The notes: generated by a model from the letters alone, not told the origin. A stretch of 64,000 bases of DNA from Streptomyces sp. TP-A0356 (GCF_001417775.1 NZ_BBZJ01000015.1:422657-486656); one strand, 5' to 3'. Counted from the first letter of the stretch, positions 17,646-27,407 are shown. Numbers and translations are program-made.

Positions 17646-17720
17646 AATCGAACATGCTCAAATTCAGTCTATCGGGGGCTAACTTGCGGGGCTCGTAAGG
17701 GCGTTGGAGGCGATGTCGAC

Positions 17721-18107
17721 GTGCAGCACGACCCTGCACCGCTCACCCGGCATCTGCGCATTCATCGGTACCGCGGTCACCTGGTGCTCGAGTTCCACGG
17801 TGAGATCGATGTCGTCGCCGCCTTCGAGATCACGCCCTTCCTGGACTCCGCGACCAGCCGCCCGGCCCCGCGGATCGTCCTCGACCTGGGCCCGGTCGAG
17901 TTCTTCGACTGCTCCGGGCTGCGTCTGCTGTACCGGGCCAGGCGCCGTGTCCTCGCGCGGGGCGGCACGCTGCACCTGGTCTGCACCCATGGGCTCACGC
18001 TGCGCATCCTGCGGATCACCGGGCTGGCGGAGCTGCTGCCGCCGTCGGCGTCCCTGGACGAAGCCCTCGGCCGGTCGGAGGCCGCCGGGTCCCTGGAGAC
18101 CAGCTGA
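17721..18107 (+). CDS. STAS-domain anti-anti-sigma factor-like protein
   Basis: 128 residues, nearly all one STAS domain: LVLEFHGEIDVVAAFEITPFLDSATS, then APRIVLDLGPVEFFDCSGLRLLYRARRRV. Ser65 in DCSGLRLL matches the serine phosphorylated in SpoIIAA/RsbV-type proteins. Such a protein would bind an anti-sigma kinase and release a sigma factor when dephosphorylated. No kinase or sigma gene is next to it. The GTG start has GGAGG ten bases upstream. A strong hairpin follows the stop, so it is monocistronic. Confidence 0.88.
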   Translation: MQHDPAPLTRHLRIHRYRGHLVLEFHGEIDVVAAFEITPFLDSATSRPAPRIVLDLGPVEFFDCSGLRLLYRARRRVLARGGTLHLVCTHGLTLRILRITGLAELLPPSASLDEALGRSEAAGSLETS

Positions 18108-18112
18108 TCCGT

Positions 18113-18151
18113 GAAGGCGACCGTACCCGCCGTGCGGGTACGGTCGCCTTC
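18113..18151 (+). terminator. Strong hairpin terminator after the STAS gene
   Basis: An 18-bp perfect stem (GAAGGCGACCGTACCCGC, 18113-18130, with its complement at 18134-18151) closes a 3-base loop six bases after the STAS stop. It can also terminate the convergent DUF1996 gene. There is no U-tract, as is common in Streptomyces. Confidence 0.8.
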
Positions 18152-18177
18152 GCCTGTGCCGCCCGAGGGGCGGTGTG

Positions 18178-20325
18178 TCACATGGATCTGCGTCCGATGC
18201 GACGCAGGAGCACCAGGCCCATGATCACGAGAACCGCCCCGGCCGCCGCGGGCCACAGCTGCGCGCCCGTCTCGGCCAAGCCACCCCTGACCGCCTGCGG
18301 TTCCGTCTGCGGCGCGGCCTGCGGCACGGTCGAGCCGGCGCCCGCGCCCGCGGGAGAGCTCGGCCCGGCGCCCGCCGCTTCGCCGGCCTGGCCGACGGCC
18401 GGGGAACTCGGTGGCGCGGTGGCCGCGTCACCGAGGACCGCCGAGGGTGACGCGTAGACCCTCGGAGCGGCACCGCCATGGTTGCCTGCAGAACCTCCGC
18501 CCGGTGCCGCGGTGCCGGGCGCGCCGGCCGTCGCGGTGCCCGGCGTACCGGCCGCTGCCGAGGGCTGCGCACCTGCCGGAGGCTGCGTACTGGCCGAGGG
18601 CTGCGCACTGGCCGGGGGCTGCTCACTGGCCGGGGGCTGCGCACTGGCCGGGGGCTGCGCACCGGCGGAGGGCTGCTCACTGACCGGGGGCTGCGTCGTC
18701 TGCTGTCCGCCGCCGGTGCCGGGGGCGGAGCCCGCGTTGCCGCCCGAGCCGGTGCCCGGGTCGGCGGACGGTGACGCCGTGTTCTGCGGCTGCCCACCGG
18801 CGTTGGCGCCGCCGCACTGCCGGCCGCTGTTGATGCAGTCGACCACCTGGGTCATCAGTCCATCGGTCATGACGTTGATGAAGTCGTCGTGGTCGGTGAT
18901 CGGCTTGTGCAGCTGCTCCGGGAAGCCGTCCACCGCGTAGGCGTTCTTCACCTGGCCGTTCTGGATGACCGGCTGCGGCACGTCGTACACCAGACGCATC
19001 GTCAGCTGCGGGATCGCCTTGAAGCCGTTCTGGCAGTTGCCGCCCGCGTCGGCGAAGGCGACGTGCGTACGGTGGTTGGCGCTGTCGATGTTCTGGCCGT
19101 CCCAGCAGCTCTGGAACGCGAACGTCCGCACCACCTGGCTGCCCTGCGGGCAGATCGGGTACCTGTCCGTCAGCTGGCGGTCCTCGAACCCGGTGCAGCT
19201 CCAGTGCGCGTTGGCGTTCTTGGGGCCGTTGGTGAAGGCCTTGGCGTCACCGGTGATGATGCGCAGGAACCGCGGCATCGCCACGACCTTGGCCGTCGGG
19301 CTGCCGACGAACTTGATCTCGGCCTGCTTGGCCACCAGGATCCGGCCGACGTTGCCCTCCTTGCCACCGCCGTCCGCGTTCTGGTCGAAGTCCTGCGTGC
19401 CGTCCTGCACGCGCACCACCGGCCAGTAGTACGACGACTGGTCGCCCTGGTTCTCGCAGCTCGTTCGGGCCGCCGCGAAGGTGTCGTTGGTGGCGAAGGC
19501 GTCGTTCGACTGGTTGCCGACGTAGTCGTGCAGATGGTGCGCGCCGTTCTTCACACCGGGCGCCACGATCACGTTGTCGGTGTTGTGGTTGCCGTTCGCG
19601 TTCACACCGCACTTGGTCTCGAACGCCCCGGTCGAGGCGTTGGCCCCCGCAGCGGGCTTCTGGGCGTTCGGCTGCACGGCCGTGATGTCCACGAAGTCCG
19701 AGGCGACGGGGCCGCCGGCGGCCTGACCGCCGTTGCCCTGCTGCTGGCCGCCGTTGCCCTGCGGCAGGCCGCCGTTGTTGTTCTGGCCGCCGTTGTTGCC
19801 CGGCCGGCCGTTGGCGTTCTGGCCGCCGGTGGTCTGCGACTGGTCGGCGGCCATTCCGGTACAGGCGGCCTGACCGTCGATCGCGCTGGGTGCGGTGGAT
19901 CCCACCCGCTGGTAGTCGGTCTTGATCCGGTCGATCACCGCGGTCCGCTTGTCCTTGAGCGGCCCGAGGATCGCGTTCTGGACGTAGTTGGCGTCGTTCG
20001 CCTGGGCCTGACGCGTGGAGGTCAGCCGGGCGTACGCCTCGGTGATCTGCTGGTCGAGCAGGGCGAGTTCCTTGTCGACGTCCGTCTTCGCCCGCTTCGG
20101 CACCGCCGTGAGCCGGCTGCCGACGTCCGGGCAGTCGATGGTCACGGTCCCCGCTGTCAGGACCTGGTCGCCGCTCTGGCTCGACTGTGGCCCGCCGCCC
20201 CAGCCTTCGGATGCCGAAGCGTAGACGTTCGCCGCTACCAGCCCCCCTCCGCCCAATATCAGCGCGACTGCTCCGAAGGTCGCGCGCCGTGCGCCGGTAG
20301 GGCGTCTGCGCGTGTTGCGTCTCAA
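18178..20325 (-). CDS. DUF1996 surface protein with LAETG sortase signal
   Basis: 715 residues. A basic N-terminus and one hydrophobic segment (18-36) act as secretion signal. A helical region spans 60-150, followed by a Gly/Asn/Gln-rich linker. The DUF1996 domain (about 235-510) carries [23 protein letters not shown] and [21 protein letters not shown] long Pro/Ala/Ser/Gln repeat stalk leads to LAETG at 683-687, a hydrophobic span and RRIGRR. LAxTG is the class E sortase signal used in Streptomyces, so it should be cell-wall linked. The start is TTG 20325, chosen because AGGAG stands six bases before it. Confidence 0.85.
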   Translation of the reverse strand: MRRNTRRRPTGARRATFGAVALILGGGGLVAANVYASASEGWGGGPQSSQSGDQVLTAGTVTIDCPDVGSRLTAVPKRAKTDVDKELALLDQQITEAYARLTSTRQAQANDANYVQNAILGPLKDKRTAVIDRIKTDYQRVGSTAPSAIDGQAACTGMAADQSQTTGGQNANGRPGNNGGQNNNGGLPQGNGGQQQGNGGQAAGGPVASDFVDITAVQPNAQKPAAGANASTGAFETKCGVNANGNHNTDNVIVAPGVKNGAHHLHDYVGNQSNDAFATNDTFAAARTSCENQGDQSSYYWPVVRVQDGTQDFDQNADGGGKEGNVGRILVAKQAEIKFVGSPTAKVVAMPRFLRIITGDAKAFTNGPKNANAHWSCTGFEDRQLTDRYPICPQGSQVVRTFAFQSCWDGQNIDSANHRTHVAFADAGGNCQNGFKAIPQLTMRLVYDVPQPVIQNGQVKNAYAVDGFPEQLHKPITDHDDFINVMTDGLMTQVVDCINSGRQCGGANAGGQPQNTASPSADPGTGSGGNAGSAPGTGGGQQTTQPPVSEQPSAGAQPPASAQPPASEQPPASAQPSASTQPPAGAQPSAAAGTPGTATAGAPGTAAPGGGSAGNHGGAAPRVYASPSAVLGDAATAPPSSPAVGQAGEAAGAGPSSPAGAGAGSTVPQAAPQTEPQAVRGGLAETGAQLWPAAAGAVLVIMGLVLLRRIGRRSM

Positions 20326-20429
20326 GGAGTACTCCTACACGTCATGGCCGGGCTGGCACGAAAATCCCCCTCTCTGTACGGAGACGGGCCTGCCGGTGTT
20401 CAAACCCCCCACCGATTCACAGCAATCCC

Positions 20430-20462
20430 ACATGCGAGCTCATGTACGAGCTCATGTGCGAG
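20430..20462. promoter_or_regulatory. Direct-repeat cluster between DUF1996 and DUF4230 genes
   Basis: Three near-copies of CATGNNCGAGCT follow one another in the 226-bp divergent intergenic region (catgcgagct, catgtacgagct, catgtgcgag). Spaced repeats here look like a binding-site cluster for a regulator of one or both genes. The rest of the gap holds no ORF. Confidence 0.4.
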
Positions 20463-20551
20463 GCGGTGCCTCCGCCCCATCGAGATGCCAGCGTCGCGTT
20501 CCCTCAAGGCCGTCGGCGGGCATCCGAGGTGGAGAAGGGAGGACTGTCGAC

Positions 20552-21232
20552 ATGACGACGTCCACGAAGCAGGCGTCCGAATCGGCGCCCGTGAAGAGGC
20601 CGATGCCCGGCTGGATCAAAGCGGTCATCGCCCTCGTCGCGGTGCTCGCGCTGCTGTTCGCCGGGTTGCGGCTGAGTGTGCTGCCGGGGCTGCGCGACCT
20701 GTTCGGCACGGACACGTACGACCGGTCGGGGCCCGCGCTCCTGAAGTCCGTTCAGGACATGAGCCGTTACGAGGCCGCCTCCGGCAACTTCCAGGTCGTC
20801 GTGGACCTGGAGAAGGACTCCAGGTTCCTGCCGTCGGCGATCCGCGGCACCCGCACGCTGTATGTCGGCGCGGGCACCGTGGACGCGTACGTCGACCTCG
20901 GCAAGGTCGGTGAGAAGGACGTGACGGTCAACGGCGACCGGACGTCCGCCACGCTCCGGCTGCCTCACGCGGCGCTGGGCAAACCGGCGCTCGACCCCGA
21001 TCACTCGTACGCCGTCTCCAAGCAGCGGGGACTGCTGGACCGTATCGGCGATCTCTTCTCGGACAACCCCAACAGCGAACGGGCCGTGCAGCAACTGGCG
21101 GTCCAGCACATCGGCGACGCGGCGAAACAGAGCGGACTCACCTCCCGCGCCGAGACGAACACCACCAGCATGCTCGACGGACTGCTGAAGTCCCTCGGCT
21201 TCAAGGAGGTGCACGTGTCCTATGGCTCCTGA
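20552..21232 (+). CDS. DUF4230 family membrane-anchored protein
   Basis: 226 residues. One transmembrane helix (22-47, WIKAVIALVAVLALLFAGLRLSVLPGL) anchors an extracytoplasmic domain with LLKSVQDMSRYEAASGNFQVVVDLEKDSRFLPSAIRGTRTLYVGAGTVDAYVDL, the pattern of DUF4230. Function is unknown. ATG 20552 has AAGGGAGG upstream. It is divergent from the DUF1996 surface protein, and 14 bp separate its stop from that of the convergent Mrp operon. Confidence 0.8.
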   Translation: MTTSTKQASESAPVKRPMPGWIKAVIALVAVLALLFAGLRLSVLPGLRDLFGTDTYDRSGPALLKSVQDMSRYEAASGNFQVVVDLEKDSRFLPSAIRGTRTLYVGAGTVDAYVDLGKVGEKDVTVNGDRTSATLRLPHAALGKPALDPDHSYAVSKQRGLLDRIGDLFSDNPNSERAVQQLAVQHIGDAAKQSGLTSRAETNTTSMLDGLLKSLGFKEVHVSYGS

Positions 21233-21246
21233 GAGCGGTTCGGCGC

Positions 21247-23007
21247 TCAGCCGCCGAGGATCCCCGGCAGGACGAGCGCCCCGAGCAGGGCCGCGCCCGC
21301 GAGCACCCAGGCCACGTAGTCCCCGATGTGCCCGGACTGCAGACGGCGCAGCGACAGCACCCACGGTCGTTCACCGAGCGGTCGCGGGCGGGTGACGGCG
21401 AGCGCGGCCAGTGCGACCGCCAGGGCCGTGGAGATCAGCCCCAGCAGGACACCGGCCGCGGTCCAGTGGGGCGAGGCGGCCGCCCCGCCGGAGCCGGCCG
21501 CGTTCACCGAGTGCGCCACGACCTCGGACAAGCCCGGGACCACACCTACCGCGAGCGACGTCGCGAGCAGCAGAGCCGGCACGGTCGTCATGGTGTCCGG
21601 GATCCGGCTGAGGCGGTGCCGGGTCTCCGGCTCCTCGCCGGTGCCCTTGGTCTCGTAGGAGGATCCGACCCGTGGCTGGGGCCCGAGCCCGTAGAAGACG
21701 CGTGCGGCGACCCGCAGCACCGCGCCGCCCGTCACCGCGGACACGACGACGTACACCGCGGTCAGCGGGCCGCCCACCGCCTCCTCGATGACCGCCTTGC
21801 CCAGGGAGGTGCCGAACGGCGGCAGTCCGGCGAGCGCGAGTCCGCCGAGCACGAACATCACCGCGACCCCGCGCAGCGGCCGGGCGCGGCCGTGCAGCGC
21901 GGGCTCGTCGACCGAGCCGAACCGGTCGAGCAGGACGCCGGTACAGGCGAAGAGGGCGGCCTTCGCACCGGCGTGGCCGAGGATGTACAGGGCGACCCCG
22001 TCGTCCGCCTCGGGCGTGAGGGTGCCGATGCCGACGAGGAACAGCCCCATGTGGGCGACGGTGGAGTAGGCGAGCAGTCGTTTCACATGCCGCTGGTACC
22101 AGCACATCAGGGCGCCGACCGCGCCGGTCAGGACGCCGAGCACGACCAGCGCCCGCTCCAGGTCGGACGCTGGGATCCCGCCGGGTCCGGAGAAGACGGA
22201 GCCGTACACGCGCCAGACCCCGTACGCGCCGAGTTCGACCATGACCCCGGACAGCAGCATGCACACCGGGGTCGGTGCCACGGCGTGCGCGTCGGGCAGC
22301 CAGAAGTGGAAGGGCACGGCGGCGGCCTTGACCAGCAGTCCGGTCAGCACCAGGACGAAGGCGGCGACGGTCAGCGCGTCGGGCCGGCCGTGGGCGTCGA
22401 GCCCGCGTCCGATCTGGGTCATGGCGAGTTGCCCGGTGCGCGCGTAGAGCAGGCCGATGCCCATGAGCATGGCGTAGGCACCGAGGGAGTTGACGACACC
22501 GAAGGTCAGCGCGCCCTGTACGGACTTCGCCTCCTCGACGCGATGGCCGGTCAGGGCGTAGGCGACGGCGCCCATCAGTTCGAAGAAGACGAACGCGTCG
22601 AACAGGTCGCCGGTGATGGCGAACCCGCTCATGCCGCCCTGGAACAACAGCATGAGCGCGGGGAAGGAACCGGCGTGCCGGCGCGGCGGTACGTCGAAGT
22701 AACGCCAGGAGTACACGAGGGCGGCCAGGGTCAGCAGGGAGGCGAGGGCCGCCATGCCGAGGCCGGGACCGTTCCCGATGAGGACGATGCCGACGCTCTC
22801 GCCGTTCCGGGGCGTCCAGGCCCCGACCCATTCGATCAGCGGCGGCGAGGAGTTGAGGCACAGCCAGACCGCCAGGACCGCGGTTCCGGCCGAGACGGCG
22901 CACCCCACGCTCTCGGCGACGAGGCGCGACAGCCGGCGTCCGCCCGCGACCAGCAGGGCGGCGCCGAGCACGGGGGCCGCGACGAGCAGCGGCAGCAGGT
23001 GGTTCAT
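21247..23007 (-). CDS. mrpD: Mrp-type antiporter subunit D (proton-conducting NuoM/NuoN-like)
   Basis: 586 residues, about 14 membrane segments. The antiporter core shows [88 protein letters not shown] and [20 protein letters not shown], the conserved Glu and Lys channel regions of MrpD/NuoM. It is the last gene of the six-gene operon and overlaps the stop of subunit C by one base (TGATG). Expected role: proton-coupled Na+ or other monovalent cation export, as part of the complex. Confidence 0.88.
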   Translation of the reverse strand: MNHLLPLLVAAPVLGAALLVAGGRRLSRLVAESVGCAVSAGTAVLAVWLCLNSSPPLIEWVGAWTPRNGESVGIVLIGNGPGLGMAALASLLTLAALVYSWRYFDVPPRRHAGSFPALMLLFQGGMSGFAITGDLFDAFVFFELMGAVAYALTGHRVEEAKSVQGALTFGVVNSLGAYAMLMGIGLLYARTGQLAMTQIGRGLDAHGRPDALTVAAFVLVLTGLLVKAAAVPFHFWLPDAHAVAPTPVCMLLSGVMVELGAYGVWRVYGSVFSGPGGIPASDLERALVVLGVLTGAVGALMCWYQRHVKRLLAYSTVAHMGLFLVGIGTLTPEADDGVALYILGHAGAKAALFACTGVLLDRFGSVDEPALHGRARPLRGVAVMFVLGGLALAGLPPFGTSLGKAVIEEAVGGPLTAVYVVVSAVTGGAVLRVAARVFYGLGPQPRVGSSYETKGTGEEPETRHRLSRIPDTMTTVPALLLATSLAVGVVPGLSEVVAHSVNAAGSGGAAASPHWTAAGVLLGLISTALAVALAALAVTRPRPLGERPWVLSLRRLQSGHIGDYVAWVLAGAALLGALVLPGILGG

Positions 23008-23354
23008 CAGCCGCGCAGCTCCCGTAGCTCGTCCGGGTCGACGGTGCCGTGACGTTTGGAGATCTGCATGACGAGGGCGAGCAGCAGTGCGGTGACGGTG
23101 GCGCCGACGACGACATCGGTGAGGGTGAGGGCCTGCACGATCGGGTCCACGACCGGCCGGGAGCCGGGTTTGATGTCGGAGTACACGGGCGCGGTGCCGC
23201 CGTCGCGGTAGCCGACGGCGAGCAGCAGGACGTAGGTGCTGGACTGGCAGACGGCCAGGCAGCCGACCGCGTGAATCAGATTGCGGCTGGTCGCGAGGCC
23301 GTAGCAGCCGGTGAGGAAGATCCAGACGGACACGAGGTACGGCACTACGGTCAT
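23007..23354 (-). CDS. mrpC: Mrp-type antiporter subunit C (NuoK-like)
   Basis: 115 residues with three TM helices. [43 protein letters not shown] and [35 protein letters not shown] are typical of MnhC/NuoK, including the DPxxQALTLTxIVI signature. Its ATG overlaps the end of subunit B (ATGA) and its TGA overlaps the start of subunit D, so translation is coupled. Confidence 0.9.
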   Translation of the reverse strand: MTVVPYLVSVWIFLTGCYGLATSRNLIHAVGCLAVCQSSTYVLLLAVGYRDGGTAPVYSDIKPGSRPVVDPIVQALTLTDVVVGATVTALLLALVMQISKRHGTVDPDELRELRG

Positions 23355-24094
23355 GGGTTGCCGTTCTCCTCCTCGATCTCGACGGCCTGGTCCAGGAAGC
23401 GCGCCAGCAGGACGACGACCGCGCAGGCGACCTCCATGCCGATCGCCGCGTTGAGCAGCGGGACGGTGCCGCCCGACGACAGGGTGTTGAAGGTGCCGTA
23501 CGGAAGCAGGGTGTTGGCCAGGAACGCCGTGCCCACGAGGACGCCCGCCAGGCCCGTGACCAGGTACGCGGAGGCGGCGAGCGCGTCGCAGATCTCGTAC
23601 AGGTCGACGGGCCGGATGCGTTCCAGGGCGTGGTAGTCGGCGCCGAGGTACAGCAGGTGCAGGGCTGTCGCGGCGACGACTCCGCCCTGGAAGCCGCCCC
23701 CAGGGCTGAGCTGGCCGTGGGCGATGACGTACAGGCCGGTGACGACGGCGACGGGCAGGACGACGAGCGCGTAGCGGCGCACGGGCGGCGCCACCTGCTC
23801 CGGCTGCGGCTGCGCGCGCTTCTCGTCGCGGGTCTGGCGGAGCAGGACGACGGTTCCGAGGACCGACGCGAAGAGGATGCTCATCTCGCCGAGGGTGTCG
23901 AAGGCGCGCTGGTCGAAGTTGACGGAGGCGATGGTGTTGGCTGTCCGGCGGGCCAGGGAGGCCTGGACGGCCCGGTCGCCGTACGGGTGCCAGTGGCCGC
24001 CGAAGGCGGGCAGGTCGAGGCACGCGGCGACGAGCAGGGCGGCGAGGCCCGCGCCGCCGGCGGCCAGGACGATCAGTCGTAGGCGGCGGGTCAC
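23351..24094 (-). CDS. mrpB: Mrp-type antiporter subunit B (MnhB domain)
   Basis: 247 residues. The N-terminal part includes [27 protein letters not shown], the segment that ends MrpA in full complexes. It is followed by an MnhB domain ([44 protein letters not shown], then [34 protein letters not shown]). It overlaps the DUF4040 gene upstream by 4 bp and subunit C downstream. The fused start suggests it replaces the C-terminal portion of MrpA, which is otherwise absent. Confidence 0.88.
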   Translation of the reverse strand: MTRRLRLIVLAAGGAGLAALLVAACLDLPAFGGHWHPYGDRAVQASLARRTANTIASVNFDQRAFDTLGEMSILFASVLGTVVLLRQTRDEKRAQPQPEQVAPPVRRYALVVLPVAVVTGLYVIAHGQLSPGGGFQGGVVAATALHLLYLGADYHALERIRPVDLYEICDALAASAYLVTGLAGVLVGTAFLANTLLPYGTFNTLSSGGTVPLLNAAIGMEVACAVVVLLARFLDQAVEIEEENGNP

Positions 24095-24354
24095 CGCGCC
24101 TTCCCCTGCCCGTCCTTCTGCCTCCGTCTGACCTTGCGCACCGAGAGCAGCACCAGGAGCGGGGTCAGGGCGGTGCCGACGGCGAGTTGGGAGAGTCCGA
24201 CGTCGGGGGCCTGCGCCACCGTGAACAGCAGGGCGAGGGCGACGCCGAGCACGGACAGGACGAGGGCCTGGCGGACGGGGTCGCGGACGGTGACGGCCGC
24301 GGTCGCGGAGGCGGCGACCAGCAGCAGGACGACGACGATGAGCGGGTCATCCAC
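24091..24354 (-). CDS. Mrp-type antiporter DUF4040 (MbhD-like) subunit
   Basis: 87 residues, three TM helices, reading VRDPVRQALVLSVLGVALALLFTVAQAPDVGLSQLAVGTALTPLLVLLSVRKVRRRQ, the DUF4040/MbhD motif that in full complexes is a domain of MrpA. GTG 24354 is chosen because GGAGAG stands five bases before it; a longer frame overlaps the previous gene. The 4-bp overlap with mrpB and 8-bp overlap with the upstream gene show tight coupling. Confidence 0.82.
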   Translation of the reverse strand: MDDPLIVVVLLLVAASATAAVTVRDPVRQALVLSVLGVALALLFTVAQAPDVGLSQLAVGTALTPLLVLLSVRKVRRRQKDGQGKAR

Positions 24355-24799
24355 GGCGGCTCTCCGCGAATCCGCCGGACAGGGCCCGGGAGGCGATGAG
24401 GTTGCCACCGATCAGCAGCGCCCCGATCACCAACAGCTTGACCATCGCCCGGCCGGGCCCGGTGGCGGTGCACAGCACCAGGACGACCACGGCTCCGTAT
24501 CCCGCGACGGCGAAGGTGACTCCCCAGGAGTGCGGCGGGTCGTCGGCCAGGTCGTCGGCGAGCAGCCGGGCGAAGACGAGGGTGCCGACGGGGCCGAGGA
24601 GGGCGAGGACGAGGGCGAGGTCCACGTACGCCGGGCGCCCGTAGCCCTGGGCGAGCAGAAGCAGTCCGGGGCAGGCGAGCGCGCTGGACAGGTTCTGGGC
24701 GACGACCCGGCGGCGCAGCGGCCCGGTGGTGACACCCCACACCGCCGCGCCGACGCCTGCGCCGAGTGCGATCGTGGCCGTCAGCGTCCAGCCGTTCAC
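24347..24799 (-). CDS. Mrp-type antiporter subunit F with degenerate G-like C-terminus
   Basis: 150 residues, longer than a normal MrpF (about 90). The first half matches MrpF (QGYGRPAYVDLALVLALLGPVGTLVFARLLADD). The second half, ending AMVKLLVIGALLIGGNLIASRAL, resembles the C-terminal helix region of MrpG but lacks its RLPDxYxRxHA motif. No separate mrpG is present, so this looks like a fused F/G subunit (inference). GTG 24799 has GGGGGA upstream and overlaps the previous stop as GTGA. Confidence 0.72.
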   Translation of the reverse strand: MNGWTLTATIALGAGVGAAVWGVTTGPLRRRVVAQNLSSALACPGLLLLAQGYGRPAYVDLALVLALLGPVGTLVFARLLADDLADDPPHSWGVTFAVAGYGAVVVLVLCTATGPGRAMVKLLVIGALLIGGNLIASRALSGGFAESRRG

Positions 24800-24978
24800 C
24801 GGTCCCCCACCGCCCGTCGTGCGCCCCAGGCGGCGATGGCCCCGACGAGTGCGGCGGACGTCCCCACCACCCACTCCAGGGTGTCGACGGTGCTGATGAG
24901 GACGAGCCAGAGCAGGGTCAGGGCGCCCCACCAGACGAGGACTTCGAGCGCGCCCGTCAGGGCCGTCCGCGCGTCCAT
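24796..24978 (-). CDS. Minimal MrpE-like subunit
   Basis: 60 residues with two TM helices (LTGALEVLVWWGALTLLWLVLIS and EWVVGTSAALVGAIAAWGARR). Position as first gene of the operon and the WWxxLTxLWLxLxS pattern fit the N-terminal part of MrpE, but a normal MrpE is about 160 residues. ATG 24978 has GGAGG seven bases upstream. It could be a reduced E subunit or an unrelated small partner. Confidence 0.6.
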   Translation of the reverse strand: MDARTALTGALEVLVWWGALTLLWLVLISTVDTLEWVVGTSAALVGAIAAWGARRAVGDR

Positions 24979-25191
24979 GCACCACCTCCGTCCACCGCCG
25001 CGTCTGAAACGTCCTGGAACATCCGGTATGCCATCCAAGCACCGCACCGGCCCGGCGGAATGGCGGCGCGCGAGCGGCTGCTGCCCCAGTGCCCCGCGCA
25101 CGGGAACGGAAACCGCTCACGGCGCAGCTCAACCTCACAGGGGTGGGCGCTTCATCAGGTCCCTCCCGGTCCGGCATCACTGCCTTCGTCG

Positions 25192-25211
25192 CGGGTAACA
25201 GCCATTACCCG
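25192..25211. promoter_or_regulatory. Inverted repeat upstream of vanZ
   Basis: CGGGTAA-CAGCCA-TTACCCG is a 20-bp palindrome with 7-bp perfect arms, 27 bp before the VanZ start. It is either an operator or a 5'-leader hairpin. The remaining 24979-25191 holds no gene and should contain the promoter of the Mrp operon. Confidence 0.4.
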
Positions 25212-25238
25212 GAGGGACATTGAAGCCAGGAGGACGGC

Positions 25239-25835
25239 ATGGCCGGTTCAGCGCTCCGCGCACGCACGGCGCTCCGCGCACGCACCGCGAAGCTCCGCGC
25301 GCGCACCGCGAAGCTCCCCGCGCGCACCGCGAAGTCCGGTCGCCGCCGGACCCGCGCGGCCGCGTCGGAGCGACGGCCGCTTCCGCTCCCTCTCCGGCTG
25401 CTGGTCATGGCGTTCGCCTTCGCGGCCATGGTGGCGTTCGCGGTGGTCCTGGCCCGGTTGACGCTGGAACCGTCACCCGCGTCCCGGGCGCTGGTGCACA
25501 GCAATCTGCACCCGGGCAGTTCCCTGCGGGCCTATCTGAACCATTCCGTGACGCGGGACGCCGTCAAGCAGATCGGCGGGAACCTCATGCTCGGCGTGCC
25601 GTTCGGGATCCTCCTGCCGGTGCTGGCGCCCCGGGCCCGGAGCATCGTGCACGTGGTTCTCGTCACCGCGATCGTGATGCTGCTGGTCGAGCTGACCCAG
25701 GGCGCGCTCATCACCGGACGCGCGTTCGACATCGACGACGTCATCCTCAACACGACCGGCGCGCTCCTCGGTCATCTTCTCCTCGGACGGCGGCTCGGGC
25801 GGGCCGTACATGCGCGCAGGCCCGGCACAACCTGA
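25239..25835 (+). CDS. VanZ family membrane protein with repetitive N-terminus
   Basis: 198 residues. After residue 45 it is a standard VanZ-like protein: LRLLVMAFAFAAMVAFAVVLARLTLEPS, GGNLMLGVPFGILLPVLAP, LVTAIVMLLVELTQGALITGRAFDIDDVILNTTGALLGHLLL, the family's conserved E-Q-F-D-x-D-D-N residues in place. VanZ in enterococci gives low-level teicoplanin resistance; most relatives have no known role. The first 45 residues are a run of LRARTAK-type repeats (about five) encoded by tandem DNA repeats. ATG 25239 has AGGAGG upstream. Confidence 0.85.
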   Translation: MAGSALRARTALRARTAKLRARTAKLPARTAKSGRRRTRAAASERRPLPLPLRLLVMAFAFAAMVAFAVVLARLTLEPSPASRALVHSNLHPGSSLRAYLNHSVTRDAVKQIGGNLMLGVPFGILLPVLAPRARSIVHVVLVTAIVMLLVELTQGALITGRAFDIDDVILNTTGALLGHLLLGRRLGRAVHARRPGTT

Positions 25836-26040
25836 TCCCGGCGGGCCCGCACGGGCTCGCACGCATGCCCAAGTACTGGTCCGTACCAAGCTCTTGACGT
25901 TCCCTTACTTCACCCCTTGAATCAAGAAGCGAATCAACTCCCCACGGACCCTGCCGGCGCAGTCGGCGTGCTCGGCCGCGCCCGCACCCCCCACCTCAGT
26001 CGGCGGCCCGTGCCCGGGCGGCCGTACGGAAGGGAGCGTC

Positions 26041-27279
26041 ATGCACCCCCCGCGCCTGCTCCGCAGATGTCTGCTCGCCGCGCTCTCCGCGGTGCTCGCC
26101 GTGTCGGCCTTCACCGGTCCGGCGCACGCGGCACCCCGGGCGGCGGACGCCACCGTCTTCTCCGACACCTTCGACGGCCCCGCCGGTGCTGCCGTCGACT
26201 CCTCCAAGTGGCAGATCGAGACCGGCGACAACGTCAACAACCATGAGCGGCAGTACTACACGCCCGGCAACAGGAACGCGGCACTGGACGGCCAGGGCCA
26301 TCTGGTGATCACGGCCCGCCGTGAGAACCCGGCGGGCTACCAGTGCTGGTACGGCACCTGCCAGTACACCTCGGCCCGGCTGAACACGGCGGGGAAGTTC
26401 ACGGCACAGTACGGCCATGTCGAGGCCCGGATGAAGATACCCCGCGGGCAGGGCATGTGGCCGGCCTTCTGGATGCTCGGCAACGACATCGGACAGGTCG
26501 GCTGGCCGAACAGCGGTGAGATCGATGTGATGGAGAACGTCGGCTTCGAGCCCTCGACCGTCCACGGCACCATCCACGGGCCCGGCTACTCGGGCTCCGG
26601 GGGCATCGGCGCCGCGTACTCGCTGCCGAACGGGCAGGCATTCGCGGACGCGTTCCACACCTTCGCGGTCGACTGGGCGCCCGACTCGATCACCTGGTCC
26701 GTGGACGGCACGGTCTACCAGCGGCGCACCCCGGCCGATCTGGGCGGCAGGACCTGGGTGTTCAACAAGCCGTTCTTCCTGATCCTCAACCTCGCAGTCG
26801 GCGGCTACTGGCCCGGCGACCCCGACGGCTCCACCGTGTTCCCGCAGCAACTCGTGGTCGACTCGGTCACGGTGACGACCAGCGACAGCCCCGGCGGCAC
26901 CGGCGTCCCGATCACCGGTCTCGCGGGCAAGTGCGTGGACGTGGCGGCGGCGAACTCCGCCAACGGCACCCCGGTCCAGCTCTACGACTGCAACGGCACA
27001 GCCGCCCAGCAGTGGACGGTGGCCCCGGACGGCACGCTGCGGGCGCTCGGCAAGTGCCTGGACGTGGTCGGCAATGGCACGGCGGACGGCTCCAAGGTCC
27101 AGTTGTGGGACTGCACCGGCGGCGCCAACCAGAAGTGGACGGTCACCGCCGCCCACGACATCGTCAACCCTCAGGCCAACAAGTGCCTGGACGTGACGGA
27201 CAACAACTCCGCCAACGGCACCCGGCTCCAGATCTGGTCCTGCTCCGGTGGCGCCAACCAGAAGTGGACGGTCGGCTGA
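26041..27279 (+). CDS. Secreted GH16 glycoside hydrolase with ricin-type (CBM13) lectin domain
   Basis: 412 residues. A signal peptide with likely cleavage after AHA (residue 30) precedes a GH16 catalytic domain at 38-285, with E160-I-D162-V-M-E165 (nucleophile, assisting Asp, acid/base), as in endo-beta-1,3-glucanases and agarases. A ricin B-like beta-trefoil follows at about 295-412, with repeated CLDV...QLWDC...QKW units. It should cut a beta-1,3-type glucan outside the cell. GGAAGGGAGC precedes the ATG. A palindrome CTTGAATCAAG (25916-25926) upstream may be regulatory. Confidence 0.92.
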   Translation: MHPPRLLRRCLLAALSAVLAVSAFTGPAHAAPRAADATVFSDTFDGPAGAAVDSSKWQIETGDNVNNHERQYYTPGNRNAALDGQGHLVITARRENPAGYQCWYGTCQYTSARLNTAGKFTAQYGHVEARMKIPRGQGMWPAFWMLGNDIGQVGWPNSGEIDVMENVGFEPSTVHGTIHGPGYSGSGGIGAAYSLPNGQAFADAFHTFAVDWAPDSITWSVDGTVYQRRTPADLGGRTWVFNKPFFLILNLAVGGYWPGDPDGSTVFPQQLVVDSVTVTTSDSPGGTGVPITGLAGKCVDVAAANSANGTPVQLYDCNGTAAQQWTVAPDGTLRALGKCLDVVGNGTADGSKVQLWDCTGGANQKWTVTAAHDIVNPQANKCLDVTDNNSANGTRLQIWSCSGGANQKWTVG

Positions 27280-27307
27280 CCGACCGGCCACGGCCGACAG
27301 TGATCAG

Positions 27308-27344
27308 CTCCGTCCGCCCGCGGCCCAGGCGCGGGCGGACGGAG
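27308..27344. terminator. Bidirectional hairpin terminator
   Basis: CTCCGTCCGCCCGCG (27308-27322) pairs perfectly with 27330-27344 around a 7-base loop, between the GH16 gene and the convergent small gene. It is a strong 15-bp GC stem. Confidence 0.85.
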
Positions 27345-27407
27345 TCGTCAGCAGCTCATGGACCAGGTGTGGCGCCCCGGGGCACACATTCCTCGGCCGG
27401 GAACCGG

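Noticed and set aside
17704..18114. ATG 17713 frame overlapping the STAS gene
   Set aside because: Arg/Ser/Cys-rich shadow frame; the STAS frame from GTG 17721 has the full domain and phosphorylatable serine.
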